This document shows positions 44,840 through 56,071 of a DNA stretch of 64,000 bases, piece after piece. The notes beneath the pieces are model-generated. The model was not told the origin of the DNA. It worked only from the letters and a program-made list of their open reading frames with translations, and did no database searches. The position numbers and the translations under genes are program-made. Source of the DNA: AP-15 sp963781215 (GTDB lineage Bacteria; Pseudomonadota; Alphaproteobacteria; ATCC43930; CGMCC-115725); the NCBI GenBank assembly GCA_963781215.1, contig CAWAFE010000037.1:43228-107227 (forward strand), written 5' to 3'. Positions within the stretch are counted from its first letter, which is position 1, and each line of letters starts with the position of its first letter.

Positions 44840-46336
44840 GTGAATCGGACGGGTTTTTCGCAGCGGCTTGAGCTCCGCCAGTCGCAGACTCTGGTCATGA
44901 CGCCGCAGCTGCAGCAGGCGATCAAGATGCTGCAGCTCTCCAATCTCGAACTGACCGATTTCATCGACGCCGAGGTGCAGCAAAATCCGCTGCTGGAACG
45001 GCGCGAGGCAGCGCCGGAAGGGCCGGCGCCCGGCGCTGACCGAAGCGGCGCCGAAGAACCCTTGCCGACGGCCCTTCCAGAGACGCTGACCGGCGATTTC
45101 TCCCCCGACGCGGCCGAGCATTGGAACGCAGCGGCCGGTGCGGAAGGGGACGGCTCGGTCGACTTCGGCGGCGACGCGCAATCCTGGTCCGGCCGCAACG
45201 GCGGATTTGGGCCGCATGAAGGCGCCGGACTTGAACAGACGGCGGCCCCGCCCAGCACCTTGCGCGAACACGTGCTCGCGCAAATCGGCACCGATCTCAA
45301 CGACCAGGGCGATCAGGTGGTGGCGCTCCATCTGCTCGACCTGCTCGACGAGACGGGTTATCTAAGCGGCGAGCCCGCTGGCGTCGCAAGGCTCCTCGGC
45401 TGCGACCTTGCGCGGGTCGACGCGGTTTTGGCGCGCCTCCAACAATTCGACCCGGCTGGGATTTTTGCTCGCAGCCTGCCGGAATGCCTCGCCTTGCAGC
45501 TGCGCGAACGCAACCGGCTTGATCCCGCGATGCAGGCCTTGTTGGACAATTTGCCATTGCTCGGCGCGCGCAACATCACAGCACTGTTGCGGGTCTGCCG
45601 AGTCGACACTGCCGACATGGCCGAGATGATCGCCGAGATCAAATCTCTCGACCCGCGGCCGGGCCTCGCCTTCGACCCGCCGCTGGCGCAAACCGTGGTG
45701 CCCGACATCCTGATGCGGGCGCAGCCGGACGGCGGCTGGATCGTCGAGCTCAACAGCGAAACCCTGCCCCGGGTGCTGGTCAACAACAGCTACTTCGCCC
45801 GGGTGAGTCGGGCCACCCGCAGCAAGGCGGAAAAGGACTACCTGAGCGAGCGGCTGGCGGCCGCTAACTGGCTGGTCAAATCGCTTCATCAGCGCGCCAC
45901 GACGATCCTCAAGGTCGCTGCGGAGATCGTTCGCCAGCAGGACGGCTTCTTCCGCCGCGGCGTGCAGTCGCTACGGCCGCTGATCCTTCGCGACATCGCC
46001 GAGGCGATCGGCATGCACGAGAGCACGGTCAGCCGGGTGACCAGCAACAAGCACATGGCGACGCCGCGCGGCCTCTACGAGTTGAAGTATTTCTTCACGT
46101 CGGCGATCCCGGATTCGGCCGGCCACGGCACCCATTCCGCGGAAGCGGTGCGTCATCGGATCCGCGGCCTGATCGACGGCGAACCGGCCGCCGACACGCT
46201 GTCGGACGAGCGGATCGTCGAGCTCTTGCAGCGCGATGGCGTCGAAATCGCCCGCCGCACCGTCGCGAAATACCGGGAGGCGATGCGAATCCCCTCCTCG
46301 GTACAGCGCCGGCGCGAGAAGCTGCCCGCATTGTGA
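44840..46336 (+). CDS. rpoN: RNA polymerase sigma-54 factor
   Basis: Alternative sigma factor that needs bacterial enhancer-binding proteins. The 498-residue protein has region I (LELRQSQTLVMTPQLQQAIKMLQLSNLEL, about 10-38), an acidic/Pro-rich region II, the core-binding region III and the RpoN box ARRTVAKYRE near 472-481, which reads the -24 element. A GTG start at 44840 places MNRTGFSQRLELRQ as expected. Classical lptB-rpoN-hpf-ptsN order. Neighbours hpf and ptsN link it to the nitrogen phosphotransferase system. Confidence 0.96.
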   Translation: MNRTGFSQRLELRQSQTLVMTPQLQQAIKMLQLSNLELTDFIDAEVQQNPLLERREAAPEGPAPGADRSGAEEPLPTALPETLTGDFSPDAAEHWNAAAGAEGDGSVDFGGDAQSWSGRNGGFGPHEGAGLEQTAAPPSTLREHVLAQIGTDLNDQGDQVVALHLLDLLDETGYLSGEPAGVARLLGCDLARVDAVLARLQQFDPAGIFARSLPECLALQLRERNRLDPAMQALLDNLPLLGARNITALLRVCRVDTADMAEMIAEIKSLDPRPGLAFDPPLAQTVVPDILMRAQPDGGWIVELNSETLPRVLVNNSYFARVSRATRSKAEKDYLSERLAAANWLVKSLHQRATTILKVAAEIVRQQDGFFRRGVQSLRPLILRDIAEAIGMHESTVSRVTSNKHMATPRGLYELKYFFTSAIPDSAGHGTHSAEAVRHRIRGLIDGEPAADTLSDERIVELLQRDGVEIARRTVAKYREAMRIPSSVQRRREKLPAL

Positions 46337-46475
46337 CAACAGCGCCCGCGTGCCGGCCGCGATGCGGGAATACTGAGCGCCGGCCGCTTGACCGCCATCA
46401 GGTGCGCTCCCACCTTCGGCGTCGGGCCGTCGCTTCGGCGCAACACCGCCCCTAGGCAAACAGGTGATCGCAGCC

Positions 46476-47063
46476 ATGCAGCTGACCGTCACGGGCAAGC
46501 AAATCGACACCGGGGAGGCGTTCCGGCGGCATATCGAGGCGGGCTTGAGCACGATCCTCGGCAAATATTTCGGGACGGCGATCGAGGCCCATGTCGTGAT
46601 CGCCAAGGAGGCGTACCTGACGCGCGCCGAGGTTTCGCTTCACATCGGCCGCGGCATCGTGGTCAATGCGGGGGCCGACGCCACCGAGTCCTATGCCGCC
46701 TTCGACGCGGCGGCGGAACGGATCGCCAAGCAGCTGCGCCGCTACAAGCGCCGCTTGCGCGATCACCATGCCAAGGCGCGCGAGCCCGCCGAGCGGGCTA
46801 CGGCCTATGTTCTGGCGCCACTCGCCGAGGAAGCCGACGCGCCGGAAGACGCCACCGGTGGACCGGCGGTGATCGCCGAGATGAGCACGGACCTGCCGCA
46901 GCTGACCGTCAGCGAGGCGGCGATGCGGCTCGATCTCGCTGAGCTGCCGGTGCTGCTGTTCCGCAGCCGCTCGCACGGCGAGCTAAACCTCGTCTACCGG
47001 CGGGCCGACGGCCATATCGGCTGGATCGATCCCGAGCTCGACCCAAAGCGGCGCGAGGCCTGA
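46476..47063 (+). CDS. hpf: Long-form ribosome hibernation promoting factor
   Basis: Binds the ribosome decoding site and dimerises ribosomes in stationary phase. The 195-residue protein has the RaiA N-terminal domain (MQLTVTGKQIDTGEAFRRHIE, then AAERIAKQLRRYKRRLRDHH) and the C-terminal dimerisation domain (TVSEAAMRLDLAELPVLLFRS, then HGELNLVYRRADGHIGWIDP). The long form is usual in this lineage. ATG 46476 has AGGTGAT nine bases upstream; a GTG at 46464 is possible. Lies between rpoN and ptsN. Confidence 0.92.
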   Translation: MQLTVTGKQIDTGEAFRRHIEAGLSTILGKYFGTAIEAHVVIAKEAYLTRAEVSLHIGRGIVVNAGADATESYAAFDAAAERIAKQLRRYKRRLRDHHAKAREPAERATAYVLAPLAEEADAPEDATGGPAVIAEMSTDLPQLTVSEAAMRLDLAELPVLLFRSRSHGELNLVYRRADGHIGWIDPELDPKRREA

Positions 47064-47131
47064 TCCCTGCACGAGGCGATGATCGCGCCCATCTCCCTAG
47101 GCGGGCGGTCGTCGCTGAAGCGGAACGCCAT

Positions 47132-47611
47132 ATGCCCGGCACGGTAATGGACATCGCCGACTTGCTTGCACCGCAAGGCGTGGTTTCGCAGCTGCACGCG
47201 GCAAACAAGAAGCAGGCGCTGCAGGAGCTCGCCAAACGGGCCGCGGCGATGACGGGAGTGCACGAGCGCACAATCTACGAGGTGCTGATCGAACGAGAGC
47301 GGCTCGGCAGCACCGGGATCGGGATGGGGGTCGGCATCCCGCACGCCAGGCTTTCCGGGATTTCGGGGCTATACGGGCTGTTCGCCCGGCTCGAACGGCC
47401 GATCCCGTTCGAAGCGGTCGACGACCAGCCGGTCGATCTGATCTTCCTGCTGCTGGCGCCCGAGAATGCCGGGGCGGACCACCTGAAGGCGCTCGCCCTT
47501 GTCTCGCGCTTGCTGCGGGATCGCGCCGTCTGCGCGAAATTGCGGGGCACGGACAGCGCCGACGCGCTCTACGCCCTGCTCACCGACCGCACCGCCAGCG
47601 ACGCCGCTTAA
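47132..47611 (+). CDS. ptsN: PTS IIA-like nitrogen regulatory protein
   Basis: EIIA-Ntr phosphocarrier linking nitrogen and potassium status to regulation. A 159-residue protein with the active-site histidine in MGVGIPHARLSG (about residue 72) and the surrounding segments of the fold (EVLIERERLGSTGIG, then IFLLLAPENAGADHLKALALVSRLL). Start ATG 47132; MDIADLL at 47147 is equally likely by comparison. Last of rpoN-hpf-ptsN. Its end faces the DUF1150 gene convergently, 13 bp away. Confidence 0.94.
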   Translation: MPGTVMDIADLLAPQGVVSQLHAANKKQALQELAKRAAAMTGVHERTIYEVLIERERLGSTGIGMGVGIPHARLSGISGLYGLFARLERPIPFEAVDDQPVDLIFLLLAPENAGADHLKALALVSRLLRDRAVCAKLRGTDSADALYALLTDRTASDAA

Positions 47612-47624
47612 GCCTCCGGCGCGC

Positions 47625-47840
47625 TCAGTGCACGCTCAGCGGCTCGAGGTCGTGCTGGCGCACCGTGGCGAAAGCGACGTCGCGGTTGGCGATGACGGCA
47701 ATCTGTGTGCCATCCGCGGCATGCACGGCAAAGCCCGCCTGGTTCTCGACGACGACCGGCTTGATGTAGGCGAGATCCTGCACCCCGAACAATGCCAGCT
47801 CGCGCGCCGACATGTGGCGAATACGTTCGATTTCGTTCAT
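47625..47840 (-). CDS. DUF1150 protein coupled to hsp20
   Basis: A 71-residue protein of the alphaproteobacterial DUF1150 family, recognisable by AYIKPVVVENQAGFAVHAADG and the preceding MSARELALFGVQDLAYI. Function unknown. Its ATG at 47840 overlaps the stop of the small heat shock gene in ATGA, so it is translated with it. The fixed pairing of DUF1150 with hsp20 suggests a role in the heat-shock response. Confidence 0.9.
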   Translation of the reverse strand: MNEIERIRHMSARELALFGVQDLAYIKPVVVENQAGFAVHAADGTQIAVIANRDVAFATVRQHDLEPLSVH

Positions 47841-48274
47841 CTCGGAATTTCCTCTGGGCCAGCCGTGCCGCGCTTGATCTCGACGGTGCGCACCCGGCTC
47901 TCGACCTCGGGGCGGATCAAATCGATATGGAGCAGCCCGTTGTCCATTGAGGCGCCGCTGACCTCGATCCCTTCGGCCAGCACGAAGGAGCGCTGGAACT
48001 GGCGGGCGGCGATCCCGCGATGCAGATAGACGCGCTGCGCATCGTCGGTCTGCCGGCCACGGACCACCAGCTGGCTGTCCTCGACGGTGATGCCGAGGTC
48101 GTTCATCGTAAACCCGGCGACAGCAAGTGTGATCCGCAGCGCGTTCTCGCCAAGCTGCTCGATGTTATACGGGGGATAACCGTCGGTAGAGACCTTGCTG
48201 ACCCGATCGAGCGCCCGCTCGAAATGGTCGAACCCCAGCAGCAAGGGCGAGTTGAACAGCGATAGTCGCGACAC
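47837..48274 (-). CDS. Small heat shock protein, Hsp20 family
   Basis: A 145-residue alpha-crystallin-domain holdase of class A type. The core (about 36-130) has YNIEQLGENALRITLAVAGF, then VRGRQTDDAQRVYLHRGIAARQFQRSF and LLHIDLIRPE. Flanks are short. I choose the GTG at 48274, since AGGAGAA lies at the right distance and the product starts MSRLSLFNSPLLLGFD as in relatives; the frame is open far upstream without similarity. A RpoH-like promoter and a ROSE-type hairpin precede it. Co-translated with the DUF1150 gene. Confidence 0.93.
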   Translation of the reverse strand: MSRLSLFNSPLLLGFDHFERALDRVSKVSTDGYPPYNIEQLGENALRITLAVAGFTMNDLGITVEDSQLVVRGRQTDDAQRVYLHRGIAARQFQRSFVLAEGIEVSGASMDNGLLHIDLIRPEVESRVRTVEIKRGTAGPEEIPR

Positions 48275-48280
48275 GCTCCC

Positions 48281-48303
48281 TTCTCCTCGTCGACGAGCGA
48301 GAA
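48281..48303 (-). promoter_or_regulatory. ROSE-type RNA thermometer hairpin of hsp20
   Basis: In the transcript of the minus strand the sequence UUC-UCGCU-CG-UCGA-CG-AGGA-GAA forms a hairpin in which AGGA, the ribosome site nine bases before the GTG start, pairs with UCGCU. The central G has no partner. ROSE elements are defined by exactly this: a U-pyrimidine-GCU motif opposite the ribosome site with one extra G, which melts at heat-shock temperature. The compared ROSE1 of Bradyrhizobium, as I recall it, has UUGCU-CC-UU-GG-AGGA in the same place. Confidence 0.7.
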
Positions 48304-48377
48304 ACCGGCGGCGGGCCCGCCTACGGCACCCACCCACCGGCATGCATCGATCCGCACCGACGCATTCGAGCCCCGTT

Positions 48378-48406
48378 ATTTGGGGGCGAGCAGGCCGCCG
48401 GTCAAG
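48378..48406 (-). promoter_or_regulatory. Candidate RpoH promoter of hsp20-DUF1150
   Basis: The minus strand reads CTTGACC, 14 bases, then CCCCAAAT, close to the E. coli heat-shock consensus CTTGAAA-N13/14-CCCCATNT. Transcription would start near 48371, giving a leader of about 97 nt, the usual length for a leader that carries a ROSE element. Together with the hairpin this suggests double control, transcriptional and translational. Confidence 0.6.
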
Positions 48407-48521
48407 CAAGGCGCCCGGCCCGCCGGATCGATCTCTAGCCGATATTCCGATCGAGAGCTTTTGCCGCCGCAGGCAAAGCCCCATATGGCTTGCCAACATC
48501 TTCGTGCAGGGGCTTTTTCCG

Positions 48522-49484
48522 ATGTCGAGACGGCTGCCGAGCTGGCGCATCCTCTTTGCGCTCTTCTGCTGCATGGCCCTGGCCCTAGCGCCGGCGATCG
48601 CCGAGGCGCGTGGGGGCAGCTCCGCCGGCGGGCGCGGCTCCAGCATGGGCAGCCGCGGCGTGCGCACTTGGGACAACAACAATGCACAGCCCTTGAGCCG
48701 CAGCGTGACCCCGCAACCGGAGGCGCCGCGGCAGCCCGGCCTGGCCCCCGGCGGCATGCCGGCGCCCGCTTACGGCGGCGGCAGCTTATTCCAACGGCAT
48801 CCATTTCTGACCGGCCTCGCCGGCGGGATGATCGGCTCGTGGCTGTTCGGCCACAGCGGCTACGCGGCCGACGGCACGGCCGGCGGATCGGCCTTTGGCA
48901 CCCTCGTCGAGCTGGCGCTGATCGGTCTGTTGATCTACTTCGCCATTCGCTTGTTCCGGCGGCGCTCGACAGCGGGCGGACGGCCCGGCGCCGGCTTGGG
49001 CTTCGGGTTGCCGCCGCGCTCGGCCGGCGCGGCGGCGGCGCCCCTGCAGCTCGACCGCGGCCGCGACATCAATCTCGACGATGCCGACCTCAACGCCTTT
49101 CAGGCGATCCATGCCGCGGTGCAGGAGGCGTGGAGCGCCAGCGATCTGGCGGCCCTGCGGCGGCTGATGACGCCAGAGATGCTGAGCTACTTTTCCGAGG
49201 AGCTGACCCGCAACGCGAGCCGGGGCGTGCAGAATCTGGTCTCCGACGTGCACCTTGTCAAAGGTGAGCTGACCGAGAGCTGGGAGGAAGCCGATCTGCA
49301 ATATGCGACCGCGCTGATGCGCTGGCGTGCGATCGACTGCCTCGTTCGCCTCGGGCGGTCGCAGGGCGATGCGGATTACCTCGCCGGCGGCGATCCGCGC
49401 AGCCCGACCGAGGCCGAGGAAATGTGGACCTTCGTACGCCGCCGCGGCGGCGACTGGCTGCTCTCCGCAATCCAGCAGGTCTGA
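48522..49484 (+). CDS. Tim44-like domain membrane protein
   Basis: A 320-residue protein. An N-terminal signal anchor (ILFALFCCMALALAPAIAEA, about 10-29) is followed by a Gly/Ser/Arg-rich stretch, hydrophobic segments near 93-107 and 127-147 and, from about 185, a Tim44 domain (NAFQAIHAAVQEAWSASDLAALRRLMTPEML, then EEMWTFVRRRGGDWLLSAIQQV). The bacterial function is not settled; the domain also occurs in a mitochondrial import factor and in MPN-type ribosome-associated proteins. Divergent from hsp20 across about 250 bp. Confidence 0.85.
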   Translation: MSRRLPSWRILFALFCCMALALAPAIAEARGGSSAGGRGSSMGSRGVRTWDNNNAQPLSRSVTPQPEAPRQPGLAPGGMPAPAYGGGSLFQRHPFLTGLAGGMIGSWLFGHSGYAADGTAGGSAFGTLVELALIGLLIYFAIRLFRRRSTAGGRPGAGLGFGLPPRSAGAAAAPLQLDRGRDINLDDADLNAFQAIHAAVQEAWSASDLAALRRLMTPEMLSYFSEELTRNASRGVQNLVSDVHLVKGELTESWEEADLQYATALMRWRAIDCLVRLGRSQGDADYLAGGDPRSPTEAEEMWTFVRRRGGDWLLSAIQQV

Positions 49485-49493
49485 CCGGGCGCT

Positions 49494-49607
49494 TTAGCAG
49501 GCTGGCACTGCCTGATTCACCCGCAGCGGGTGATCCGCCGCAATCAGCACCTCCGGGCTCAGATAGCTGAACAGGGCCCGCCCCGTGTGTTCGTCTGGTC
49601 CCCGCAT
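49494..49607 (-). pseudogene. N-terminal fragment of an IS1182-type transposase
   Basis: The minus strand begins with an ATG at 49607 and reads MRGPDEHTGRALFSYLSPEV then LIAADHPLR before a stop at 49494. This is the N-terminal signature of IS1182/IS4-like transposases (often MRG...LFSY...E..P.DHPLR). Only 37 residues remain; nothing downstream continues the protein. It lies at the end of the Tim44-like gene. Confidence 0.6.
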
Positions 49608-49860
49608 CCCGATCCCCCAAATCAGGTATTCAGAAAATTATACCGCTACAATAGCTGTATTCACCCTACGGGCGGGCCTCGATCGCCCCGAAGAAGCATG
49701 CTGTTCTTGCCACAGCCTCGCACTATCGCGCCAATCTTTCGGGACGAAACACGAAGGCCGGGACCCAGGTCCGCCATGGGCACCGGCCTTCGCCGGTGTG
49801 ACAAGATTTTGCCGTTGGCCTTGGCCTGCCGCCAAATGAAGCTTCCGCAAACACGCCAAC
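49608..49860. repeat. Gap containing a degenerate palindromic repeat, copy D
   Basis: Non-coding interval between the transposase fragment and the CoA-transferase gene. Near 49760-49806 it carries GGGACCCAGG and ACCGGCCTTCGCCGGTGTGAC, a diverged form of the palindromic repeat seen near 10.6, 15.65 and 37.8 kb. The first 60 bp are AT-richer (AAATTATACCGCTACAATAG). No open frame with family similarity is present. Confidence 0.45.
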
Positions 49861-51078
49861 TCACCTTCCGTCCGGGCCGGCGATGATGCGAGCGTCGTGG
49901 AGGCGGCCGATCTCGGCCGCCGAAAGCCCCAAGATTTCGGCGAGGACGCTGTCGGTGTGCTGGCCGAGCAGCGGCGCCGGGGCGGGCGGCAGGCGCGGCG
50001 CCGCCGAAAAGTCGAGCGGCAGCCCCGGCATCAGATACTGTCCGATCCCGGGCTGCTCCACCGCTGCGAAGAGCGGGTTCGCCGCCGAGCAGCGGGGATC
50101 GTCGCGCACCAGCCCGACAAAATCCCGGAACTCGCCCCACAGCACCCCGGTGCCGGCGAAGATGCGTCGGATCTCGTCGAGGCTGTGCGCTGCGCACCAG
50201 CGGCCGAGCAAGGCGGCGATCGCGTCGCGCGCCGCAAAGCGGCCGGCCTCGGTGTCGAGATCGACATCCATCATCGGCCCGATCATCGCGAGGCGGTCGC
50301 CGAGGCCGGTCGCCTGCCCCAGCGTTCGCCATTGCCGCGGCGTCAGCGCGATGACCATCACGCGCCGCCCGTCGGCGGTGGCAAAGTCGCGGCCGAAGCT
50401 GCCGTAGAGGTCGTTGCCGAGCGCTGGCCGCGCGCCGCCGTTGATCTCGACATCGGCGACATAGCCGAGGCTGGCGACCGTCGCCAGCATCACATCGGCC
50501 AAAGCCAGCACCACCTCCTGACCGTTGCCGGTACGCGATCGATGACGCTCGGCGCTGAGGAGTCCGGTTGCGAGATAAAGTCCGGCAGCCACGTCCCAGG
50601 CCGGCAACACGTGGTTGACCGGGCCGCCGCCATGTCCCGTCACCAGCGGAAACCCGCTTGCCGCATTCACCGTGTAGTCGACCGCCGCCGATCCGTCGCG
50701 GTTGCCGACGAGCCGCAGCATGATCAGGTCGCCGCGGGCGGCGCTCAGGGTGGCAAAGTCGAGCCCGCGCAACGGCGGCAGGTTCGTGAGGACGATGCCG
50801 GCGCCGGCGCCGGATGCCGTGGCCAGAGCGCGCGCAATCTCGCGCCCTTCGGGCTTGTCGAGCGCCAGCGCCAGCGAGCGCTTGCCCTTGTTGAGCCCGG
50901 CCCAATAGAGGCTCGCGCCGCTCGCGGTCACCGGCCAGCGACGGTAATCGATGCCGCCGCCGATCGGATCGATGCGGATCACCTCGGCCCCCATCTGCGC
51001 CATCGTCATGCCGCCGAGCGGGGCGGCGACAAAGGCTGAGATCTCGACGATCCGCAAATCCGCCAGCAGCCGGTTCAC
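49861..51078 (-). CDS. CaiB/BaiF family CoA transferase
   Basis: A 405-residue family III CoA transferase. LRIVEISAFVAAPLGGMTMAQMGAEVIRIDPIGGG, SLYWAGLNKGKRSLALALDKPEGRE and LPPLRGLDF follow the usual order of the first domain. The pattern in the first 100 residues and the length remind me of 2-methylfumaryl-CoA isomerase (Mct) rather than formyl- or carnitine-CoA transferases, but I cannot verify this. It ends the liv gene string on the minus strand, 11 bp after the substrate-binding protein, so the imported substrate is probably an organic acid activated as a CoA ester. Confidence 0.85.
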   Translation of the reverse strand: MNRLLADLRIVEISAFVAAPLGGMTMAQMGAEVIRIDPIGGGIDYRRWPVTASGASLYWAGLNKGKRSLALALDKPEGREIARALATASGAGAGIVLTNLPPLRGLDFATLSAARGDLIMLRLVGNRDGSAAVDYTVNAASGFPLVTGHGGGPVNHVLPAWDVAAGLYLATGLLSAERHRSRTGNGQEVVLALADVMLATVASLGYVADVEINGGARPALGNDLYGSFGRDFATADGRRVMVIALTPRQWRTLGQATGLGDRLAMIGPMMDVDLDTEAGRFAARDAIAALLGRWCAAHSLDEIRRIFAGTGVLWGEFRDFVGLVRDDPRCSAANPLFAAVEQPGIGQYLMPGLPLDFSAAPRLPPAPAPLLGQHTDSVLAEILGLSAAEIGRLHDARIIAGPDGR

Positions 51079-51088
51079 CGGAAGCGTC

Positions 51089-52327
51089 CTATTTTTTTGT
51101 CCAGATCGGGTCGGCGATGGCGAACTCGCCCGGGCCGACGGTGACCGGCTCGCCCTTCTGCCATTGCACGACGATCAGCGGCGCCCCGACGCGACGGCCG
51201 CTGGCGTCGAATTTGAGCCGTCCACCGGGGAAGAACTGAGCCGGGCCGGCTGCCGTGTCCATCGCGTGGATCGCGTCGTTGACCTTCTCGCGGTCGGCCG
51301 CACCCGCCTTCTCCAGGGCCTCCTTGACGATCATCACATGGCCGTAGGCGGAAATGCTGTCCTGGCCCATCCACGGCTCGCTCGTCCGCTTCTTAAACTC
51401 GGCGACGAGCTTCTCGTCGCCCTTGATCGGCCAGTTCGCCAGCACCGTCATGACGCCATCGAGATTGTCGGGGCCGGTGAGCTTGAGCAATTCCGGGGTC
51501 ACCAGCGGGCTGCCGTTGCCGACCACCGGCAGGCGCGCATGCGACAGACCCATCTCGGCCAGCTTTTGCAGGATCAGCGAGTTGTCGGGTACGCTCGACA
51601 CAATCAAGAACAGGAAATCCGGCCGCGCGGTGCGGATTTTCTGAACGATCGGCGTCGCGTCCGAGAGCGGCGGAGTGAAGGTCTCGTGGGCGACGAGCTT
51701 GATCCCCTCCTGGTCGAGCCCACCCTCGACCATCGGCTTGACAAAGCTCATCGGCGCCGCGGTGTTGTCCTGGACGATGGCGACGGTCTTCGGCTTTTGG
51801 CCAGTGGCCTTGGCCGCCAGCGCGACGACCGATGGCAGTGTTGCCTTAGCCTGCTGCTCGCCGGGGAGCGAGCTCTGAAAGACATAGTGAAAGCCGCGAT
51901 CGGTGATCTTGTCGGCATAGGACAAGGTCAGCCACGGCAGGCGGGCGCGCTCGGTCACCTCCGTCACCGCCAGGGTGAAAGAGCTGAGCCAGGCACCCTC
52001 GCCGGCGACCAGGTCGGGGTATTGCGAGACGAGGCGCTGAGCCGCGTTCTTGGCTTTTTCGGGGTTGTCCCCGGCATCGGCGACAACGAGCTTCAGCTTA
52101 GCCCCGCCCAGCGTCTTGACGCCACCCGAGTTGTTGACGTCGTCGACCGCCATCTCGGCGCCGGCGCGCACCAGATAGCCCTGCCGCGCCCAAGGGCCTG
52201 AAAGCGGTGCGATCAGCGCGATCTCGACATCCTTGGCCTGCGCCCGCGCCGGCGTTGGCAGCGCCCCGAGCAAGGCCGAGCCGGCGAGCAGCAAGAAGCA
52301 AAATTGCAATCGTGTCTTCCTGGGCAT
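51089..52327 (-). CDS. Branched-chain amino acid-type ABC transporter substrate-binding protein
   Basis: Periplasmic binding protein of the LivJ/Leu-Ile-Val type, 412 residues. A Sec signal peptide covers about 1-29 (LQFCFLLLAGSALLGALPTPARAQA). The Peripla_BP_6 fold starts with VEIALIAPLSGPWARQGYLVRAGAEMAVDDVNNSGGV. The ligand cannot be read from sequence: relatives bind amino acids, amides, aromatic acids or ureas. Same strand and tight spacing with livF (29 bp) and the CoA-transferase gene (11 bp). Confidence 0.9.
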   Translation of the reverse strand: MPRKTRLQFCFLLLAGSALLGALPTPARAQAKDVEIALIAPLSGPWARQGYLVRAGAEMAVDDVNNSGGVKTLGGAKLKLVVADAGDNPEKAKNAAQRLVSQYPDLVAGEGAWLSSFTLAVTEVTERARLPWLTLSYADKITDRGFHYVFQSSLPGEQQAKATLPSVVALAAKATGQKPKTVAIVQDNTAAPMSFVKPMVEGGLDQEGIKLVAHETFTPPLSDATPIVQKIRTARPDFLFLIVSSVPDNSLILQKLAEMGLSHARLPVVGNGSPLVTPELLKLTGPDNLDGVMTVLANWPIKGDEKLVAEFKKRTSEPWMGQDSISAYGHVMIVKEALEKAGAADREKVNDAIHAMDTAAGPAQFFPGGRLKFDASGRRVGAPLIVVQWQKGEPVTVGPGEFAIADPIWTKK

Positions 52328-52356
52328 CCCATCCCCTCCGGTCGATTGAATCTACA

Positions 52357-54820
<2,464 letters not shown>

Positions 54821-54823
54821 TCC

Positions 54824-55783
54824 TCAGGTCCGCTCCACGCTGCGGCCGAAGAGGCCTTGCGGCCGCAACTGCACGACCAGAAGAAAGACGACGAAGATCG
54901 CGGCGTTCTGCAATTGCAAGGGCAAAACCAAGGTCGAGAGCTGCTGCACCAGCCCGATCGTCATGCCGCCCCAGAAGGCGCCGAGAATGCTGCCCATGCC
55001 GCCCAGCACCACGCCGGCATACATGATGATCACAAAGTCGAAGCCGACATAGGGCTGGAACGGGTAATAGGTGGCGACGAGCCCGCCGGCGACCGCGGTG
55101 ATGCCGGTGCCGATGCCGAAGGCGATGCCGTGCGCGCGGTCGACATCGATGCCCATATAGGTCGCGGCCTCGGGATTGTCGGCGGCGGCGCGCAATGCCT
55201 TGCCGAGCCGCGCCCGGCTGATGAACCAATAGAGCGCCACGCCGACCAGCACCGAGACGAGGCAGGCCAGGCCGCGCGCCTTGTTGACGAAGACGGCGCT
55301 GAAATCGTCGTAGAGAAGCGGCACCTGCCAGGCGCTCGCCGACAGCGGCGTGCGCACCACCTGCGGCGTCGAGCCGAAGGCGATCAGCCCGCCGTTTTCG
55401 AGGATCAGGGCGATGCCCAGGGTGAGGATCAGCTGCGCATTGTGGCCGCCGCCCTCGGCAGCAGCGGCGCGGCTTCCGGTGACGCGGGCGATCAACAGCC
55501 GGTGCAACACCCAGCCGCCGGCGAACAACGCCGGCCCGGCCAGCAGCGCCGCGGCGATCGGCGCCGCATCCGGCCCGAGAACCGCGAAAATGCCGAGCCC
55601 GGCCACGGTATAAAGGCTGAAATACATGCCCAGCATCAGAAAATCGCCCTGGGCAAAGTTGATGACCCGCATCACCCCGAAGATCAGCCCGAGCCCGACA
55701 CACATCAGCCCATAGATCGCGCCGACCAGGAGGCCGGCGACCAGCGCCTGAACGAAGTTCTCGACCGCGACCGCGAGGTCCAT
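54824..55783 (-). CDS. livH: Liv-type ABC transporter permease LivH
   Basis: First permease and first gene of the importer operon, 319 residues with about eight membrane helices. The hallmark VGAIYGLMCVGLGLIFGVMRVINFAQGDFLMLGMY is near the N-terminus and MYAGVVLGGMGSILGAFWGGMTIGLVQ is near the C-terminus. It pairs with the LivM part of the downstream fusion. Start ATG 55783; the 290 bp upstream to the CBS gene probably hold the operon promoter, although I see no convincing box. Confidence 0.93.
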   Translation of the reverse strand: MDLAVAVENFVQALVAGLLVGAIYGLMCVGLGLIFGVMRVINFAQGDFLMLGMYFSLYTVAGLGIFAVLGPDAAPIAAALLAGPALFAGGWVLHRLLIARVTGSRAAAAEGGGHNAQLILTLGIALILENGGLIAFGSTPQVVRTPLSASAWQVPLLYDDFSAVFVNKARGLACLVSVLVGVALYWFISRARLGKALRAAADNPEAATYMGIDVDRAHGIAFGIGTGITAVAGGLVATYYPFQPYVGFDFVIIMYAGVVLGGMGSILGAFWGGMTIGLVQQLSTLVLPLQLQNAAIFVVFLLVVQLRPQGLFGRSVERT

Positions 55784-56071
55784 CAGCCGGCTGCCCGCCG
55801 GTCTCGGGCGGATCGGTCAGCCCACCTCGATCGGCCCCGACGGACCCGCGCCATCGCTGGCGGCGGCGCGGCGGCATGGGCCGGGACCTCGATCTTCCCA
55901 AAAGTTCTGCATCGCCGGTTCATGCCCCATCCTGTCCGCGCCCGCACGGCGCGGCAAGGCCGGCGACGGTGCGATGCCGCAGCTGCTTTTTAGAGGGAAC
56001 CTGTGCCGGCCTCGCTTTCCAGGGCTGTCACCGGGCCGCCAGTCCGCACCTCGGTTTGCGCTGGAGCGCTG

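Noticed and set aside
55784..56071. Gene or riboswitch in the 288-bp gap upstream of livH
   Set aside because: No frame with family similarity and no structure that I recognise; probably only promoter DNA.
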